12,026 nucleotides of DNA from Croceibacterium_A sp966112795 (lineage in GTDB: Bacteria; Pseudomonadota; Alphaproteobacteria; Sphingomonadales; Sphingomonadaceae): the NCBI GenBank assembly GCA_966112795.1, contig CBHWED010000084.1, positions 1 to 12,026 of the forward strand. Direction: 5' to 3'. Position 1 is the stretch's first letter. Every line of letters begins with the position of its first letter. Of this stretch, positions 1-6,808 are shown in pieces. Under the pieces are notes generated by a model. That model saw nothing but the letters and a program-made list of their open reading frames with translations. It ran no database searches and was not told where the DNA came from. Made by a program: the position numbers and the translations under genes.

Positions 1-1294
1 CGTTGAGGTACATCGCCAGCGGATCGTCGACCTTGTCGCCGAGCGCGAACGACGCGGTCGGAGTGGTCGGCGCGAGCAGCACGTCGCACTGCGCCCAGGC
101 CTCCTCGAAGTCGCGCGCGATCAGCGCGCGGACCTTCTGCGCCTGGGTATAGTACGCGTCGTAGAACCCGGCCGAGAGCACGTAGGTCCCGATCAGGATG
201 CGGCGCTTGACCTCGTCGCCGAAGCCGGCCGCGCGGGTCGCGGCGTACATCTCCTGCAGGTTCGCGCCCTCGGGCAGCTCGCGCAGGCCGTAGCGCACGC
301 CGTCGTAACGGGCGAGATTGCTCGAAGCCTCGGCCGGGGCGACGATGTAGTAGGCCGGCAGCGCATACTTGGTGTGCGGCAGGCTCACGTCGACGACTTC
401 GGCGCCGGCATCCTTGAGCCAGGCGATGCCGTCGTCCCAGCTCTTGAGGATCTCGGCGTCGGTCCCGTCCATCCGGTACTCGCGCGGGATGCCGACCTTC
501 TTGCCCTTGAGATTGGCGTCGAGCGACGCGGCCCACTCGGGCACCGGCAGGTCGAGGCTGGTCGAATCCTTCGGATCGAACCCGGCCATCGCCTCGAGCA
601 TGATCGCGCAGTCCTCGACCGAGCGCGCCATCGGCCCGGCCTGGTCGAGCGACGAGGCGAACGCGACGATGCCCCAGCGGCTGCAGCGGCCATAGGTCGG
701 CTTGATCCCGGAAATGCCGGTGAACGCGGCCGGCTGGCGGATCGAGCCGCCGGTGTCGGTCCCGGTCGCCGCCGGGCACAGCCGCGCCGCGACCGCCGCC
801 GAGCTGCCGCCCGACGAACCGCCCGGCGCGAGCGCGGCGTTACCGCCGTCGTTGCGCCGCCAGGGGCTGATCACGTTGCCGAAGTACGAGGTCTCGTTCG
901 ACGAGCCCATCGCGAACTGGTCGAGGTTGAGCTTGCCGAGCATGCCCGCGCCCGCGTCCCACAGCTTCTGGCTGACGGTGCTCTCGTACTCGGGAATGAA
1001 CCCCTCGAGGATATGGCTCGCCGCGGTGGTCTGCACGCCGCGCGTGGCGAACAGGTCCTTCATCCCGATCGGCACGCCGGCCATCTTGCCGAGCGGCTTG
1101 CCCGCCGCGCGGTCGGCATCGACCTTGGTCGCGGCCTCGAGCGCCTTCTCGGGCGTGGCCACGATGAACGCGTTGAGCTCGCTGGCGCCAGCGACATTGG
1201 CGTTGAACGCCTCCGCCGCCTCGCGCGCGGTGAACTCGCCCGAAGCGACCCCGTCGCGGATCGCCTTGACGCCGAGCTGGGTGATCTCGCTCAT
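1..1294 (-). CDS. gatA: Glutamyl-tRNA(Gln)/aspartyl-tRNA(Asn) amidotransferase subunit A, 3' end cut by window
   Basis: Amidase subunit of the GatCAB complex, which releases ammonia from glutamine and uses it to convert mischarged Glu-tRNA(Gln) (or Asp-tRNA(Asn)) to the correct aminoacyl-tRNA in the cytoplasm. About 431 residues are visible from the ATG at 1294; the family is usually near 490, so roughly 60 C-terminal residues lie beyond the left edge. The amidase-signature catalytic triad is complete: Lys79 in GVPIGMKDLF, cis-Ser160 in the GGSSGGSS loop, and Ser184 in GTDTGGSIRQPAA (the 24-residue Ser-Ser spacing is typical). The ATG shares one base with the gatC stop (TAATG), so translation is probably coupled. 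gatB is expected downstream, outside the window. The identification is secure; whether the complex serves Gln, Asn or both tRNAs cannot be read from this subunit. Confidence 0.97.
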   Translation of the reverse strand, partial: MSEITQLGVKAIRDGVASGEFTAREAAEAFNANVAGASELNAFIVATPEKALEAATKVDADRAAGKPLGKMAGVPIGMKDLFATRGVQTTAASHILEGFIPEYESTVSQKLWDAGAGMLGKLNLDQFAMGSSNETSYFGNVISPWRRNDGGNAALAPGGSSGGSSAAVAARLCPAATGTDTGGSIRQPAAFTGISGIKPTYGRCSRWGIVAFASSLDQAGPMARSVEDCAIMLEAMAGFDPKDSTSLDLPVPEWAASLDANLKGKKVGIPREYRMDGTDAEILKSWDDGIAWLKDAGAEVVDVSLPHTKYALPAYYIVAPAEASSNLARYDGVRYGLRELPEGANLQEMYAATRAAGFGDEVKRRILIGTYVLSAGFYDAYYTQAQKVRALIARDFEEAWAQCDVLLAPTTPTASFALGDKVDDPLAMYLN

Positions 1295-1596
1295 TACTCG
1301 ATCACCTTCGGCACGCCGTAGAAGCCATGTTCGGGCGCCGGTGCATTGGCCAGCACCTTGTCGCGCACCCCGCCGCCGGTCAGCGGATCGGCATCGACCA
1401 CGTCCTCGCGCAGCCGCAAGGCCTGCGGGATCACGGCCGTCATCGGCTCGACACCGGTGCAGTCGACCTCGCCGAGCTGCTCGACCCACTCGAGGATCCC
1501 ATTCAATTCGGGCACCATCCGGTCGAGCTCGGGCTCGTCCATCTTGATGCGCGCAAGACTGGCGATCTTCGCCACGGTTTCGCGGGTGACTGACAT
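1294..1596 (-). CDS. gatC: Glutamyl-tRNA(Gln) amidotransferase subunit C
   Basis: Small subunit that wraps around and stabilises GatA in the GatCAB amidotransferase. It has 100 residues, the usual family length (about 95-105). The N-terminus MSVTRETVAKIASLARIKM matches the conserved helix of GatC, the middle contains the LNGILEWVEQL segment, followed by V-x-P-M, and the C-terminus has the conserved acidic-to-proline stretch ending EHGFYGVPKVIE. I chose the ATG at 1596 because homology begins exactly there; the open frame continues upstream to 1767 but that part overlaps the DUF4153 gene. No clear Shine-Dalgarno is visible, which fits translational coupling: the DUF4153 stop is only 10 bases upstream. 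The stop codon overlaps the gatA ATG by one base. Confidence 0.95.
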   Translation of the reverse strand: MSVTRETVAKIASLARIKMDEPELDRMVPELNGILEWVEQLGEVDCTGVEPMTAVIPQALRLREDVVDADPLTGGGVRDKVLANAPAPEHGFYGVPKVIE

Positions 1597-1606
1597 GCGC
1601 GCGGCG

Positions 1607-3340
1607 TTAGCGGGGCGATGGCCCCGCTTCAAGCGGCGCGGTGGGCGATTCGAGCGGTTGCCCGACGGGCTTCCCGTCGATGAACACGTAGCGCGTCGGG
1701 ACCTCGCGGATCTCCACGGTCGATCCGTCCTCCAGGGCGACGGCCGCCGGTGCCGTTTCGGGCGCAAACGTGCCGGGCTGGCCGGGCTTCAGCAACAACT
1801 CTTGATAGCCCGAGCCCTGCACGATCGCCACGCGCCGCCCGCCCTGCTCCACGCCGAGATCGAGCGCGACACAACGGTCCTGGCATTGCCACGGATTGCC
1901 CTTGAGATGGTCGAGCACGAGCCGGCGCAGCGCCGGATCGTCGGGCTGCACCCGCAAATCGAAATCCTCTTCCGCCCGGAATTGATCGCCCAAGCCATAG
2001 ACCCGTTGCGTCTGGGACAGTGCAGCGTCCGCCAGCTCTGCGATCCGCGCGTTTTCACCTTCCGCCAGTTGCCGCAAGGCTCGGCGCCCCGGCTCGCCGA
2101 AGTCCCAGCGCAGCGCGGCGAAGTCGAACTCATCGACCGTCACCCTCCCGGCTTGCAGCCGCGCAACCTGGTTGCGCGTCGAGATCGCGCCGAAGTCGAG
2201 GATCGGCAGCGCCAACATCACCGCGAGCGCGCAGACGATCAGCCCAAGGTGGAACGTCCCCCTGCGCAAGTACCCGGCCCAGCCGCCCTTGCGCCCGCGC
2301 GCCAGCGCCACCCAGTAGGCCACCCCGCACACGCAGGCGACGACGATCGCCACCAGCCCCCACAGCCGCTCGGGCGCGAGTCCGTACTGGTTCAGCCGCA
2401 GTCCCATCGACACCGCAGCGAACACCGCCAGCGGCAGGATCACCGCTGCGAGCACCCAGCCGGCAATGCGCATGACCCGCGAACGGGTCATCGCCGCGTC
2501 GTCCTGCCGCGCAATCGCGTTGGCCAGCACGAACGACCCGGCCGCGCAGGCGAGCAGCAGCGGCGTCGCGCTGCGCGTCGCGTCCCACAGCACTTGCGGG
2601 CCGGAGACCACGGTCGCCAGCAGGAACACGACCAGCCCGAACGCCAACGGCACCGCGAGCAACGAAGCCACCAGCAGAACCACGGTCTGCATCGTCGCGA
2701 TCACCTTGAGCTGGTTGCGCAAGGTGCCAAGTGCGGCCCCCGCGGCGAGCCCCGAGAAGGTCCACCCGAACCAGCCCTCGTCCATCGCATCGCGCAGGAA
2801 GTCTATCTTGAGCAGGTGGAACAGCTCGCTGAGCAGCGCGAGCACCACCCATGAGATGCCGGTGAACGCGAGCGCCCCCGCCGCGCAGATCGCGTCGGTC
2901 CACACGTGCCCGTAGATCTCGCGATAGGGCGTCGCCAGCCGCCGCCGGTGGAAGTCCGCCTGGAACAGCGGCAGCGCCAGCGCGCTCGCGACCACGCCGG
3001 CAGCGAAGCCGTACTGCTCGTCGGGCAGGCTCTCGCCGTACTGCACAGCGCGCCAGGCGAGCCCGGCCATGACCGCGCCGATGACCAGGGCAAACAGCGA
3101 CGGCGCCTTCCACCGCGCCTGCTCGAGCGTGAACGCCGCGGCGATCGCCCCGAAGAACAGGAACGCCGCCAGCGCCACGCGCCAGGCGACGTCGTCGTGC
3201 TCGTGCGTGATGAAATGGATCAGCAGCCCGGCAAGCCCGAACAGCCCCGCGAGCAACCACGGCAGCAATGGCCATTCGGCCTCGCCGCGCTCAGCTTCGG
3301 AAATGCCCGTCGGGGTCTCGCCCGCGTCCGCGTCCGTCAT
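1607..3340 (-). CDS. DUF4153 family polytopic membrane protein
   Basis: Inner-membrane protein of unknown function, 577 residues. The N-terminal two thirds hold roughly 10-11 hydrophobic helices (approximately residues 25-45, 52-70, 80-98, 112-128, 150-175, 195-207, 218-245, 258-276, 290-312, 326-346, 364-382), then a soluble domain of about 190 residues. The loop RLNQYGLAPERLWGL at about 315-329 is a hallmark I associate with DUF4153. The soluble tail has a Cys486-x3-Cys490 pair that could form a disulfide if it is periplasmic (inference), and ends in a Pro-rich segment. A GTG at 3358 gives six more residues, but the ATG at 3340 sits 6-7 bases after a strong GAGAGGGAG ribosome site, so I start there. 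It is followed after 10 bases by gatC, so it probably shares a transcript with gatCA without any obvious functional link. Family call is fairly sure; function is not known. Confidence 0.85.
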   Translation of the reverse strand: MTDADAGETPTGISEAERGEAEWPLLPWLLAGLFGLAGLLIHFITHEHDDVAWRVALAAFLFFGAIAAAFTLEQARWKAPSLFALVIGAVMAGLAWRAVQYGESLPDEQYGFAAGVVASALALPLFQADFHRRRLATPYREIYGHVWTDAICAAGALAFTGISWVVLALLSELFHLLKIDFLRDAMDEGWFGWTFSGLAAGAALGTLRNQLKVIATMQTVVLLVASLLAVPLAFGLVVFLLATVVSGPQVLWDATRSATPLLLACAAGSFVLANAIARQDDAAMTRSRVMRIAGWVLAAVILPLAVFAAVSMGLRLNQYGLAPERLWGLVAIVVACVCGVAYWVALARGRKGGWAGYLRRGTFHLGLIVCALAVMLALPILDFGAISTRNQVARLQAGRVTVDEFDFAALRWDFGEPGRRALRQLAEGENARIAELADAALSQTQRVYGLGDQFRAEEDFDLRVQPDDPALRRLVLDHLKGNPWQCQDRCVALDLGVEQGGRRVAIVQGSGYQELLLKPGQPGTFAPETAPAAVALEDGSTVEIREVPTRYVFIDGKPVGQPLESPTAPLEAGPSPR

Positions 3341-3363
3341 GCCTGGCTCCCTCTCCACCAGGC

Positions 3364-3401
3364 AAAAGCTTATGCCCGAAAGTCACCTTCCGGGCATGAG
3401 C
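3364..3401 (-). terminator. Rho-independent terminator of the FKBP gene
   Basis: Read on the minus strand, GCT-C-ATGCCCG, a 12-base loop, CGGGCAT-A-AGC form a 10-bp stem with one mismatch (arms 3391-3401 and 3368-3378), followed directly by TTTT (3367-3364). It begins 28 bases after the FKBP stop codon and ends 24 bases before the DUF4153 start. The short U tract suggests moderate strength, so some read-through into DUF4153-gatCA is possible. Confidence 0.6.
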
Positions 3402-3428
3402 AATTCGTGAGGCTTCGCTGAAACCCGC

Positions 3429-4025
3429 TTACTGGGCGGGCGCGGGGGCCGGCGCCGGCGCGCCGCCAGGAGCCGGGGCAGCGCTGCCCTGGCCGCCCTG
3501 CTGCTGCTTCATCATCGCCATCTGCAGCTGCTGGAACTTCGCCTCGGCATCGGCGAGCGGCATGAAGTCGACCAGCTCGATCTCGAAGGTCAGGTCGGCA
3601 TTCGGCGGGATCGGCGATCCCGGAGGCGGGTTGGCGCCGTAGGCGAGCTCGGCCGGGATCGTGACCGTGTACTTGCCGCCCTTCTGCATCTGCAGGATCG
3701 CGTCGCGGAAGCCGGGGACCACGCCGTCGAGCCGCATCGGCGTGCCTTCGGGCATGATGCCCTGGATCGGCCACGGGGTCGGCTGCGAGCGGTCGAACTC
3801 GGTGCCGTCCTCGAGCTTGCCGACGTAGTTGACGAAGACCACGTCTTCCTTCGTCGGATTGCCGCCGGTGCCCGCGCGGGTTTCCTCGACGTCGACCGTG
3901 CCCGGCCGCGCCATCCACCACGCCACGCCGCTGGCGAGCGCCGCACCGATCACGATGCCGAGGATCAGCATGAGGATCGCCTTGCGGTTGGTCGGCTGCA
4001 AGGGAACGCGGGTCACTTCGGCCAT
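3429..4025 (-). CDS. Membrane-anchored FKBP-type peptidyl-prolyl cis-trans isomerase
   Basis: Predicted foldase that speeds Xaa-Pro isomerisation in proteins outside the inner membrane. It has 198 residues: a short cytoplasmic N-terminus, one hydrophobic helix (about 15-38) acting as an uncleaved anchor or signal, a single FKBP domain (about 58-154), a Gln/Met-rich stretch, and a Pro-Ala-Gly tail (about 178-198). FKBP pocket residues are recognisable: Tyr67 (NYVGKLEDGTEFDRS), Phe77-Asp78, Val102-Val103, Tyr129 (AELAYGANPPPG), Ile139 and Phe147 (FEIELVDF). The position that is Trp59 in human FKBP12 is Phe106 (VVPGF), a common bacterial change. Start at 4025 has AGGA about 11 bases upstream. 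A hairpin lies 24 bases upstream, between this gene and rpsU, and a terminator follows it. Identity is secure; client proteins cannot be inferred. Confidence 0.93.
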   Translation of the reverse strand: MAEVTRVPLQPTNRKAILMLILGIVIGAALASGVAWWMARPGTVDVEETRAGTGGNPTKEDVVFVNYVGKLEDGTEFDRSQPTPWPIQGIMPEGTPMRLDGVVPGFRDAILQMQKGGKYTVTIPAELAYGANPPPGSPIPPNADLTFEIELVDFMPLADAEAKFQQLQMAMMKQQQGGQGSAAPAPGGAPAPAPAPAQ

Positions 4026-4048
4026 GATGAGGATATCCTGGATGCAGA

Positions 4049-4082
4049 AAGGGGCGCGGAAGGTCGGACCCTCGCGCCCCTT
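4049..4082 (-). terminator. Strong hairpin after rpsU, likely terminator or attenuator
   Basis: A perfect 10-bp stem, AAGGGGCGCG pairing with CGCGCCCCTT (arms 4073-4082 and 4049-4058 when read on the minus strand), with a 14-base loop in which AGG and CCT can pair further. The 3' arm runs into TTTCTG, a weak U tract. It starts 33 bases after the rpsU stop and ends 23 bases before the FKBP start codon, leaving little room for a separate FKBP promoter. It may therefore act as a partial terminator rather than a complete one. Confidence 0.6.
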
Positions 4083-4114
4083 AGGCTTAGCTGGTGTGTG
4101 CTGGCAAGCAGCGC

Positions 4115-4321
4115 TTACTTGACGCCGTCGCGCTCCGCACGCTTGCGCTCGAGCTTGCGCGCCCGGCGAACCGCGGCGGCCTTCTCGCGCGCCCGCTTCT
4201 CGCTCGGCTTCTCGTAGTGGCGGCGCAGCTTCATCTCGCGGTACACGCCCTCGCGCTGCAGCTTCTTCTTGAGCGCGCGCAGGGCTTGCTCGACATTGTT
4301 GTCGCGGACGATGATCTGCAT
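4115..4321 (-). CDS. rpsU: 30S ribosomal protein S21
   Basis: Small basic protein of the 30S subunit, near the platform where the mRNA Shine-Dalgarno helix forms. It has 68 residues, normal for alphaproteobacterial S21. It opens with MQIIVRDNNVEQALRALKKK, the diagnostic N-terminus, continues with the REGVYREMKLRRHYEKPSEKR core, and ends in a Lys/Arg-rich helix. The open frame runs upstream to 4549, but only the part from the ATG at 4321 matches S21, and a GAGGTGG ribosome site lies about 12 bases before that ATG. It is first in the leftward block and divergent from crcB. In this organism it is not followed by dnaG or rpoD as in Escherichia coli; an FKBP gene comes next. Confidence 0.96.
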   Translation of the reverse strand: MQIIVRDNNVEQALRALKKKLQREGVYREMKLRRHYEKPSEKRAREKAAAVRRARKLERKRAERDGVK

Positions 4322-4526
4322 AAACCTAAGCCACCTCTTGCAATTTCGAACCGGCGAGAGCCCGCGTGATCGGCGCGGGATACACCATCTGTAACCAATG
4401 AATTGAGCGCCGAATCCCCGGGGGACCGGCTGGAACGGCGGGCGCATAAGGGAATCGGGCGACGAAGGCAAGGATTTAGGTTTTGAGCATTCCCCTCGTG
4501 CGACCAATCGGGCTAAGGCCGCCGGC
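4322..4526. promoter_or_regulatory. Divergent intergenic region between rpsU and crcB
   Basis: About 205 bases that must hold promoters for both rpsU (leftward) and crcB (rightward). I do not find a convincing -35/-10 pair on either strand. Two structures stand out: a 6-bp hairpin, CCCGCG with CGCGGG (4361-4366 and 4374-4379), in the rpsU leader just upstream of its ribosome site, and an imperfect 22-base dyad (4409-4430) built on CCCC-G-GGGG flanked by GCCG and CGGC, which could be an operator or a hairpin. The crcB side carries AAGG about 10 bases before its ATG. I looked for a fluoride riboswitch and did not see one. Confidence 0.5.
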
Positions 4527-4934
4527 ATGACGTTCCCCTCCCCGTTCATCGCCTCGCTCCATGTCGCGCTCGGCGGCGCGATCGGCTCCGTGCTGCGCTA
4601 CCAGACCGGCCGCTGGATGACCTGGTGGCTCGGCGCGCAGGCGGTCACGACCTTCCCCTGGGCGACCCTCGCGGTCAACGCTATCGGCAGCGTGCTCATG
4701 GGCCTGCTCGCCGGCTGGCTCGCCCGCCTCGGTTCGGGGGGCGAGGAGCTGCGCCTGCTGCTCGGCGTCGGCGTGCTCGGCGGCTTCACCACGTTCTCGG
4801 CCTTCAGCCTCGAGCTCGTCCTGCTCATGCAGCGCGGGCAGTTCACCTTCGCGCTGCTGTACCTGATCCTGTCGATCGCGCTCGGCGTGACGGGGCTCGT
4901 GTTCGGCATGGCGGTCATGCGGCTCGCTTCATGA
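4527..4934 (+). CDS. crcB: Fluoride-specific ion channel CrcB/Fluc
   Basis: Inner-membrane fluoride exporter that lowers cytoplasmic fluoride entering as HF. It has 135 residues and four hydrophobic helices, the length of a single-chain homodimeric Fluc. Signature segments are present: GGAIGSVLRY near the N-terminus, LAVNAIGSVLMG with the conserved Asn, and GGFTTFSAFSLE, which contains the TTFS motif of helix 3 that lines the pore and its central sodium site. The ATG at 4527 has AAGG about 10 bases upstream. The stop overlaps the next start as ATGA (4931-4934), so the pseudouridine synthase gene is translationally coupled. Only one crcB copy is visible, consistent with a homodimer rather than a two-gene heterodimer. 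Confidence 0.95.
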   Translation: MTFPSPFIASLHVALGGAIGSVLRYQTGRWMTWWLGAQAVTTFPWATLAVNAIGSVLMGLLAGWLARLGSGGEELRLLLGVGVLGGFTTFSAFSLELVLLMQRGQFTFALLYLILSIALGVTGLVFGMAVMRLAS

Positions 4935-6040
4935 GTGAGGCTGTCCGCCAGTTCACGGTCGCCGACGACGACGACGGGATCCGTCTCGACCGCTGGTTCA
5001 AGCGCCACTTGCCGCAAGTGGGCTTCGCCACCGTATCGCGCTGGGCGCGCACCGGCCAGGTTCGCGTCGACGGCAAGCGTGCCAAGCCCGAGGATCGGCT
5101 CGCCGCCGGCCAGGTCGTGCGCGTCCCGCCCGGCGGCGACACGGCCAAGCCGCAGCCCAGGAAGCGCCCGCTGACCGCCGACCAGGTCGCCCAGGCCGAG
5201 GCCATGCTCCTGCAGCGCACCGACGCCGCGCTCGTGCTCAACAAGCCGCCGGGTCTCGCCACCCAGGGCGGCACCGGCACCTTCAACCACGTCGACGGCC
5301 TGCTCGACGCCTACCACGACGAGGACGAGCCGCGCCCGCGCCTGGTTCACCGGCTCGACAAGGACACTTCGGGCGTGCTCCTCGTCGCCCGCACGCCCGG
5401 CAGCGCGGCGTTCTTCTCCAAGCGCTTCTCGGGCCGTTCGGCCAAGAAGATCTACTGGGCGCTGGTGGTCGGCGTGCCCGAGGTCGAGGACGGCACGATC
5501 GACGCCCCGCTCGCCAAGCAGCCGGGCACCGGCGGCGAGAAGATGCACGTCGACACCGAGGGCGGCCAGCCGGCACGGACGCGCTATCGCGTGATCGACC
5601 GCGCCGGCAACCGCGCCGCCTGGGTCGAGCTCCAGCCGCTCACCGGCCGCACCCACCAGCTCCGCGTCCACCTCGCCGCGATCGGCCATCCGATCGTCGG
5701 CGACGGCAAGTACGGCGGCCAGGACGCCTTCCTGACCGGCGCGATCAGCCGCAAGATGCACTTGCACGCGCGCCGCCTGATCATCGACGCGCCGGGCGGC
5801 AGCACGCTCGACGTCACCGCCGAGCTGCCCGAGCACTTCGCCGCCTCGATGGCCCAGCTCGGCTTCGACGAAAGCGCCAGTGCTGCCGAGCCCGAGAAGG
5901 GCCCGCCTCCGCCCTCGCGCGCGGAGAAGAAGCAGGCCGCCAAGGCCCACGCCAAGACCTATCGCAAGGCCCGCCGCGGCGAACGGCGCACCCGCACGCT
6001 CGGCGCGCCGCGGAGCAAGCCGACGGGCGGCAAGCGCTGA
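4931..6040 (+). CDS. RluC/RluD-type 23S rRNA pseudouridine synthase
   Basis: Predicted to isomerise specific uridines to pseudouridine, most likely in 23S rRNA. The 369 residues comprise an N-terminal S4 RNA-binding domain (about 15-65, with SRWARTGQVRVDGKRAKP), a RluA-family catalytic domain (about 98-300) and a basic tail. The catalytic motif is HRLDKDTSG with Asp143 as nucleophile; LVLNKPPGLATQGG (about 101-114) and the PLTGRTHQLRVHLAAIGHPI motif (237-256) are also conserved. The frame is open further upstream, but I start at 4931, where the ATG overlaps the crcB stop and homology begins. The last 50 residues (about 320-369) are Lys/Arg/Pro-rich, beyond the usual family end, and may add RNA affinity (inference). 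It resembles RluC most, but target positions cannot be assigned from sequence alone, so no symbol is given. Stop and next start overlap by one base (TGATG). Confidence 0.92.
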   Translation: MSEAVRQFTVADDDDGIRLDRWFKRHLPQVGFATVSRWARTGQVRVDGKRAKPEDRLAAGQVVRVPPGGDTAKPQPRKRPLTADQVAQAEAMLLQRTDAALVLNKPPGLATQGGTGTFNHVDGLLDAYHDEDEPRPRLVHRLDKDTSGVLLVARTPGSAAFFSKRFSGRSAKKIYWALVVGVPEVEDGTIDAPLAKQPGTGGEKMHVDTEGGQPARTRYRVIDRAGNRAAWVELQPLTGRTHQLRVHLAAIGHPIVGDGKYGGQDAFLTGAISRKMHLHARRLIIDAPGGSTLDVTAELPEHFAASMAQLGFDESASAAEPEKGPPPPSRAEKKQAAKAHAKTYRKARRGERRTRTLGAPRSKPTGGKR

Positions 6041-6642
6041 TGCATCCCAATTCGCTGTTCCGCGTCGACGACCGCGCGCTGCTCGAATCGCTGATCGAGG
6101 AGATCGGCTTCGGCATGGTCTTCGCCGAGACTCCCGACGGCCCGCGCGTCGCGCACGTGCCGCTGGTCTCGACCGGAGACGGCGCGCTCCACTTCCATCT
6201 CTCGCGCGGCAATGCGCTGACCAGGCACATCGCCGGCCGCACCGCGCTCGCGGTGCTCAACGGCCCCGATGCCTATGTCAGCCCGCGCTGGTACGCCGAG
6301 CGCGGCCAGGTGCCGACCTGGAACTACCTCGCGCTCGAGCTCGAAGGCCCGGTGCGGCAGATGGACGAGGACGGTCTCCACGGCCTGCTCGAGACGATCG
6401 GCGAGAAGCAGGAAGCGCGGATCGTCGAAGGTGAGGCCTGGCGCCCCGAAGAGGTCGCGCAGGACCGCTGGAACCAGCTCGCGCGCGGCATCGTCGGCTT
6501 CGAGCTCGAGATCCGCGTCTGGCGCCCGACCTTCAAGCTGTCGCAGAACAAGCCCGCCGAAGAGCGCTCGCGCGTCGCCGACGCCCTCGAGGCGCAAGGC
6601 TCGCCGGCGATCGCCGCGCTGATGCGGCGGTTCGCGTCATGA
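6040..6642 (+). CDS. PaiB-family FMN-binding protein (putative negative transcriptional regulator)
   Basis: 200 residues, the usual PaiB length. The family has a split-barrel flavin-reductase-like fold and is named after a Bacillus subtilis repressor of sporulation and protease genes; in proteobacteria its role is mostly untested, and a flavin or heme-binding enzyme is equally possible. Family motifs are visible: AHVPL at 38-42, HLSRGN at 53-58, NGPDAYVSPRWY at 74-85, VPTWNY at 91-96 and the C-terminal KLSQNK at 166-171. There is no helix-turn-helix, so direct DNA binding is unproven. It starts with a one-base overlap on the pseudouridine synthase stop. The stop codon sits in ATGA (6639-6642), whose ATG opens a 57-codon frame through the following repeat. 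Family assignment is strong; function is weak. Confidence 0.9.
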   Translation: MHPNSLFRVDDRALLESLIEEIGFGMVFAETPDGPRVAHVPLVSTGDGALHFHLSRGNALTRHIAGRTALAVLNGPDAYVSPRWYAERGQVPTWNYLALELEGPVRQMDEDGLHGLLETIGEKQEARIVEGEAWRPEEVAQDRWNQLARGIVGFELEIRVWRPTFKLSQNKPAEERSRVADALEAQGSPAIAALMRRFAS

Positions 6643-6670
6643 GCCACGCTCTCATATTTCACCCCAACCC

Positions 6671-6752
6671 CGTCATCCCCGCGAAAGCGGGGACCCCGCT
6701 ACCTCTGCGGCGCCGCAAGTCTGGCGGGACCCCGGCTTTCGCGGGGGCGACG
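6671..6752. repeat. REP/BIME-like palindromic intergenic repeat
   Basis: An 82-bp inverted repeat centred between 6711 and 6712: arms 6671-6711 and 6712-6752 match at 31 of 41 positions when one is reverse-complemented. Each arm contains a small hairpin with a GAAA tetraloop (left arm CCCCGCGAAAGCGGGG at 6677-6692; the right-arm copy has one mismatch), and the centre is the perfect dyad TGCGGCGCCGCA (6706-6717). Two opposite units around a short spacer is the layout of bacterial interspersed mosaic elements. From general knowledge, units with this core are common between genes of sphingomonads and other GC-rich proteobacteria. It separates the PaiB and HAD genes and could form a transcript hairpin that affects RNA stability or polarity. 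Confidence 0.8.
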
Positions 6753-6808
6753 AGGGAAGATTCAGGCGGACATCGGACCGGCGTTCGCAGCCCCGGCTGG
6801 AGCCTCGC

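Noticed and set aside
374..1321. Long rightward open frame opposite gatA
   Set aside because: Arg/Gly/Ala-rich translation without homology or domains, fully overlapped by the unmistakable gatA on the other strand; typical of very GC-rich DNA.
1346..2854. 502-codon rightward open frame opposite gatC and DUF4153
   Set aside because: His/Arg/Gln-rich shadow with no hydrophobic pattern or motif; the opposite strand gives a clean membrane protein with a ribosome site.
4435..4526. Possible fluoride riboswitch (crcB motif) ahead of crcB
   Set aside because: A GGGCGACGAAGG segment recalls the start of the motif, but the GGCGATG-type stem with its matching CGCC, the pseudoknot partner and the conserved TGATG...CCT part are not found in order.
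4322..4549. N-terminal extension of the S21 frame to 144 residues
   Set aside because: S21 homology starts at 4321 with its own ribosome site; the upstream part is the divergent promoter region and lacks homology.
6671..6752. CRISPR-like repeat pair
   Set aside because: Only two units, in opposite orientation, with no regular spacers and no cas genes; it fits a REP/BIME element better.
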